Positions 61,050 to 64,000 of a stretch of 64,000 nt of DNA are shown in pieces (the stretch's first letter is position 1; every line of letters starts with the position of its first letter). The position numbers and the translations under genes were made by a program. Under the pieces are notes generated by a model that searched no databases, was not told where the DNA came from, and saw nothing but the letters and a program-made list of their open reading frames with translations. This stretch comes from Dasypus novemcinctus (taxonomy: Eukaryota > Chordata > Mammalia > Cingulata > Dasypodidae), in assembly GCF_030445035.2 (NCBI RefSeq), contig NC_080694.1:72245147-72309146 (forward strand). Reading direction: 5' to 3'.

Positions 61050-62695
61050 TTCATTGACTTTATTTTTGGAGAGGTTTTGGATTGTGGGGTGGGAGTCGCA
61101 GCTTTGGTGGGGCAGGATCACTGGAGTGGAGTGTTGGTGGCAGAGGAGCACATGGGGAGGTGATCATCTGGGGAATATGAATGTGTTCTCATGTTCATGG
61201 GGTGTTGTCTCTGTGGGTGGACACCCACACAGTAACCGAGGGAGTATTGAGTTCCCATCTGGGGAGTCCTTCTACATTCTGTAGTGGGTGGCAGGAATCC
61301 CCCAAGTGCAGGGGCAGTGCCTGGTGAAGGAAGACAGACCATTGCCCCAGACCCTTGTTGATGACTGTGCTTGTTGCCCTTTTCTCACGGGGTTGAAGCT
61401 TGGCCTAGTGCTCCATGTTGCTTGGGAATTGCCTTCTGGGGGCCTCTTTGTTCCTTGGGTGTGGCCTCTCTCAGGGCCAAACTCAGCATTTAGATGCACT
61501 GTACCCCTCCACCCCCACACCGCGAGGGTCATTATCCCTCGGATGAGACTCCCTGGCACCAAGGGATTGTGGCTGGGCAACAACTGGTAATGTGTCTGGA
61601 GGGGGCTCTTGACCAAAGGTGGGAAATGGTAGATATAGGTGAGTTCTGTGGCTGGGAGATTTTGGAGTGAGTTGAGAGATTGTTCCAGAGGTTATGCTTA
61701 TGTATATCCCAGCAGGACCTCACTGACTGCCACAGTGAACAGTGCCTCAAATAATAGGGCTCCTGAGGGCTCTGGACACATCCAGACACTACAGGTAGGG
61801 TGGACAGTTTAAGGGATCAGCTCCCTGTCAGTGGGCCCACTTTGGATTTTATGACTCCCAGTGAGACAGGTTGCATTTGATGGTAGTTACTCTGCACATG
61901 GCTCTTCTACCTCTGTTGTTTGAACCTATGATTGGCACTGTACTTACTGAGTGTGTGTCCCAGTGGCTTGGATCTTTGAAGTCCATCCATGTGCTGGTTG
62001 AGTCCTGAATCTCAGCAGAGTTACAACACCTGTTCTCCAGTTCATTGAACTCACCCAGGACATCTAGGGAGGAGATGATGATGGACAATGGCCATCCCAG
62101 GGAATGGAGACTATCTCCAGCTGCAGGTAGGATAGTTTCATCCATCTGCCTCATAGGGCCTAGGACCCTTTCAGTTGGATGCAGGGTGGGCATCACCATC
62201 CCCAAATCCTCAAGATAAGGGAATGAATAAAGGAGTAAAGTAGACTTATTATTATTCTCCTATAGATTTATTCTTCTACTATAGACATTATTATTCCAAC
62301 AATGGAAGAATTTTATCATTGATTTAAAGGCAGTGGCTATCAGAGGTTCTGAGGGATGGGGGAGGGAAGAATAGGTATAATATGGTGGCATTTACAGGAC
62401 ATTCAGTTGTCCTGCATGACATTGCAATGATGGATACAGACCTTTGTATATCTTGTCATATTCTACAAAATTGTGCAGGACAGAGTGTAAATTATACCAT
62501 AAACTATAGCCCATGGATAATAGAAATGCTTCAATATGTGTTCATCAGTTGTAAAAATGTACCACACCAATGGTGGATGCTGTTCATGTGGGAGGGTTTG
62601 TGTGTGGTGGGGAAGGAAGGAGAGCATTTGGGAATCATTATGTTTTTTATGTAGCATTTATGCAATCTAAAGCTTCTTTAAAAAGTAAATAAAAT
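61050..62695 (+). repeat. Older, longer relative of the L1 3'-end family
   Basis: It aligns in order with the insert at 4252-5702 but is more diverged: GGGCCAAACTCAGCATTTAG (61475), GAGACTCCCTGGCACCAAGG, then a 3' part (62340-62690) that is unmistakably like L1M 3' ends (GTGTAAATTATACCATAAAC). It extends about 200 bp further 5' than the 4.3-kb copy. It links the long GC-richer block to an L1-type 3' end and so supports the LINE origin of the family. Confidence 0.6.
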
Positions 62696-63158
62696 TTAAA
62701 AATAATGTAAAAATATATTTATACTCATTTATTTGTTATTTATCATTACATTTTATTATAATTATAATCCCAAGACTCTTACACAAACTCTCTGATGGTG
62801 GTCTTCACCAAAAATCTCCAACACACACCTGCATGAGGAAAGGGGTCTGCCACACACCACCTTCATAAATTGTCCCTAAACTGCAGTAGATTTTTAAATA
62901 CTTAACTTTTCCTATAAAGTTGCTGGTAATGCCTCATGATAGATGAATCTTATAGTAGTTGTTGGATATGTGGGTTTTATGTCAGGATTGGTGGGTGCAC
63001 TATGATTTGTCATGGATTCCATATACCATATTTTTTATTCTGACATAGGCAATATTTTATCTATAAAGGTAATATTATCATGTTTTGTAGATTTCTGCTG
63101 TAGCAGCACCTGAATACTGTAATTTGTACTGCTTCTTCCTCAAGTCCCAAGAGGAAAC
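62696..63158. other. Upstream flank of the OR5V1-like pseudogene
   Basis: AT-rich sequence with no repeat recognised. If a 5' intron acceptor existed it would lie near the right end. TGCTTCTTCCTCAAG (63129-63143) is a pyrimidine-rich tract ending in AG about 15 nt before the lost start codon, but there is no paralogue here to test it. Confidence 0.35.
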
Positions 63159-64000
63159 ATAGAAAGAGAAAACCAAACTGCTCTGCTGGAATTCATCATC
63201 TTGGGATTCTCCAACATAAATATTTGCAAGTTTTACTTTTCACCATCTTCCTTGGGGTCTATCTCTGCACACTGGGAGGAAATATCTTCATTCTTCTGGT
63301 GACCTTGGCTGATCCTCGACTACATACTCCTACCTACTTTTTCCTGAGGAATTTAGCCTTCCTGGACATCTGCTTCACCACCACCAATGTGCCCCAGATG
63401 ATGGCACATCTCCTGTCAGAGATGAAAAGCATTTCCTACAAGGGCTGTGTGACACAACTTTTTGCATTTCTTTTCTTCGTGGGGGTAGAGAGTTTTGCTG
63501 GCTGCAATGGCGTACGATCATTACATTGCAATCTGCAATCTCTTAAGGTATTTGGTTATTACGAACAAAGCTCTGTACCGCCACTTAGCAGCCTCCTGCT
63601 AGGTTAGTAGTTTCCTCAACTCGGTGATACACACGATGCTGACATTCCGTCTGCTCTTCTGTGGCAACAACCAGATTAATTACTTCTTCTGCACATTCCC
63701 CCTCTGCTGGTCCTGTCCCATGGGGACACTTCTGTCAATGAGTTCATCTTCCTCTTCATTGGAGTCTCCATCGGATGGGCTCCCTTCCTGGGCAGCCTGC
63801 TTTCCTACCTCTATGTTATCTCCACCATCTTGAGGATCCGCTCCTCAGAGGGGAGACGTAAAGCCTTTTCCACCTGTGCCTCCCATAGGTCCTTGTCCTC
63901 CTCTACTATGGCAGCTCCATATTCACATACATACGGTCAACTCCTCTTACTCCTTGTCATAAGACTGGCTGATCTCAGTACTGTACAGTGTAGTCATCCC
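63159..64000 (+). pseudogene. OR5V1: OR5V1-like olfactory receptor pseudogene, cut by window end
   Basis: The translation resembles human OR5V1 across the whole length: [119 protein letters not shown]. It cannot be functional: the expected start codon is ATA (63159-63161), the frame shifts after FSNIN (near 63215), again before the DRY region (near 63500), in the loop after TM4 (near 63610-63700) and again after TCASH. The DRY motif is DHY. The PMLNPIIYTLRN end lies beyond the window edge. It is on the opposite strand from the OR12D genes. Confidence 0.88.

Overview
The window is a stretch of placental-mammal nuclear DNA with no bacterial, viral-genome or CRISPR character. It is AT-rich, almost entirely non-coding and packed with retroposons. 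At least eight tRNA-derived SINEs carry a split A/B box head, a purine-rich body and an A-rich tail; their sequence is what I know as the armadillo DAS type. Together with many L1 copies carrying an unusual long 3' end, they point to a xenarthran, most likely an armadillo (Dasypus-like).

The genes are olfactory receptors (ORs). One intact OR12D-type receptor lies on the minus strand (28121-29056). A second OR12D copy (10466-11391, minus) is broken by a single missing base. A third is reduced to about 12 terminal codons (7772-7809). An OR5V1-like pseudogene on the plus strand (63159-64000) runs off the right edge. In human, OR12D and OR5V1 are neighbours in the OR cluster beside the MHC class I region, so the window is probably the orthologous extended-MHC cluster.

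Layout. 1-3700: purine-rich and L1-derived sequence, then a GC/CpG-rich island with broken coding-like frames on the minus strand (about 2966-3605). 3700-7809: OR unit 1, retaining 3' flank and the CDS stub. 7810-19650: OR unit 2 (hAT element, broken OR12D, long upstream flank, two L1 3'-end inserts). 19650-26280: a nest of solo LTRs, L2, MaLR-like LTR and L1 pieces. 26280-34510: OR unit 3 with the intact gene. 34510-51170: an L1 graveyard, including one copy that looks 5'-inverted and one interrupted by a CpG-rich solo LTR, an LTR-like insert, a SINE and another L1 end. 51170-60490: quiet sequence holding an MRPL39 processed pseudogene (about 53335-54157). 60490-63150: L1 3' ends. 63159-64000: OR5V1-like pseudogene.

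The units are related by tandem duplication: flanks of units 2 and 3 align over many kilobases, and both copies keep a splice acceptor 2 nt before the ATG and a candidate upstream donor. No undescribed biological system is evident. The most informative signals are the decaying OR12D triplication, the conserved splice signals, the unidentified GC-rich island and the young CpG-rich solo LTR.
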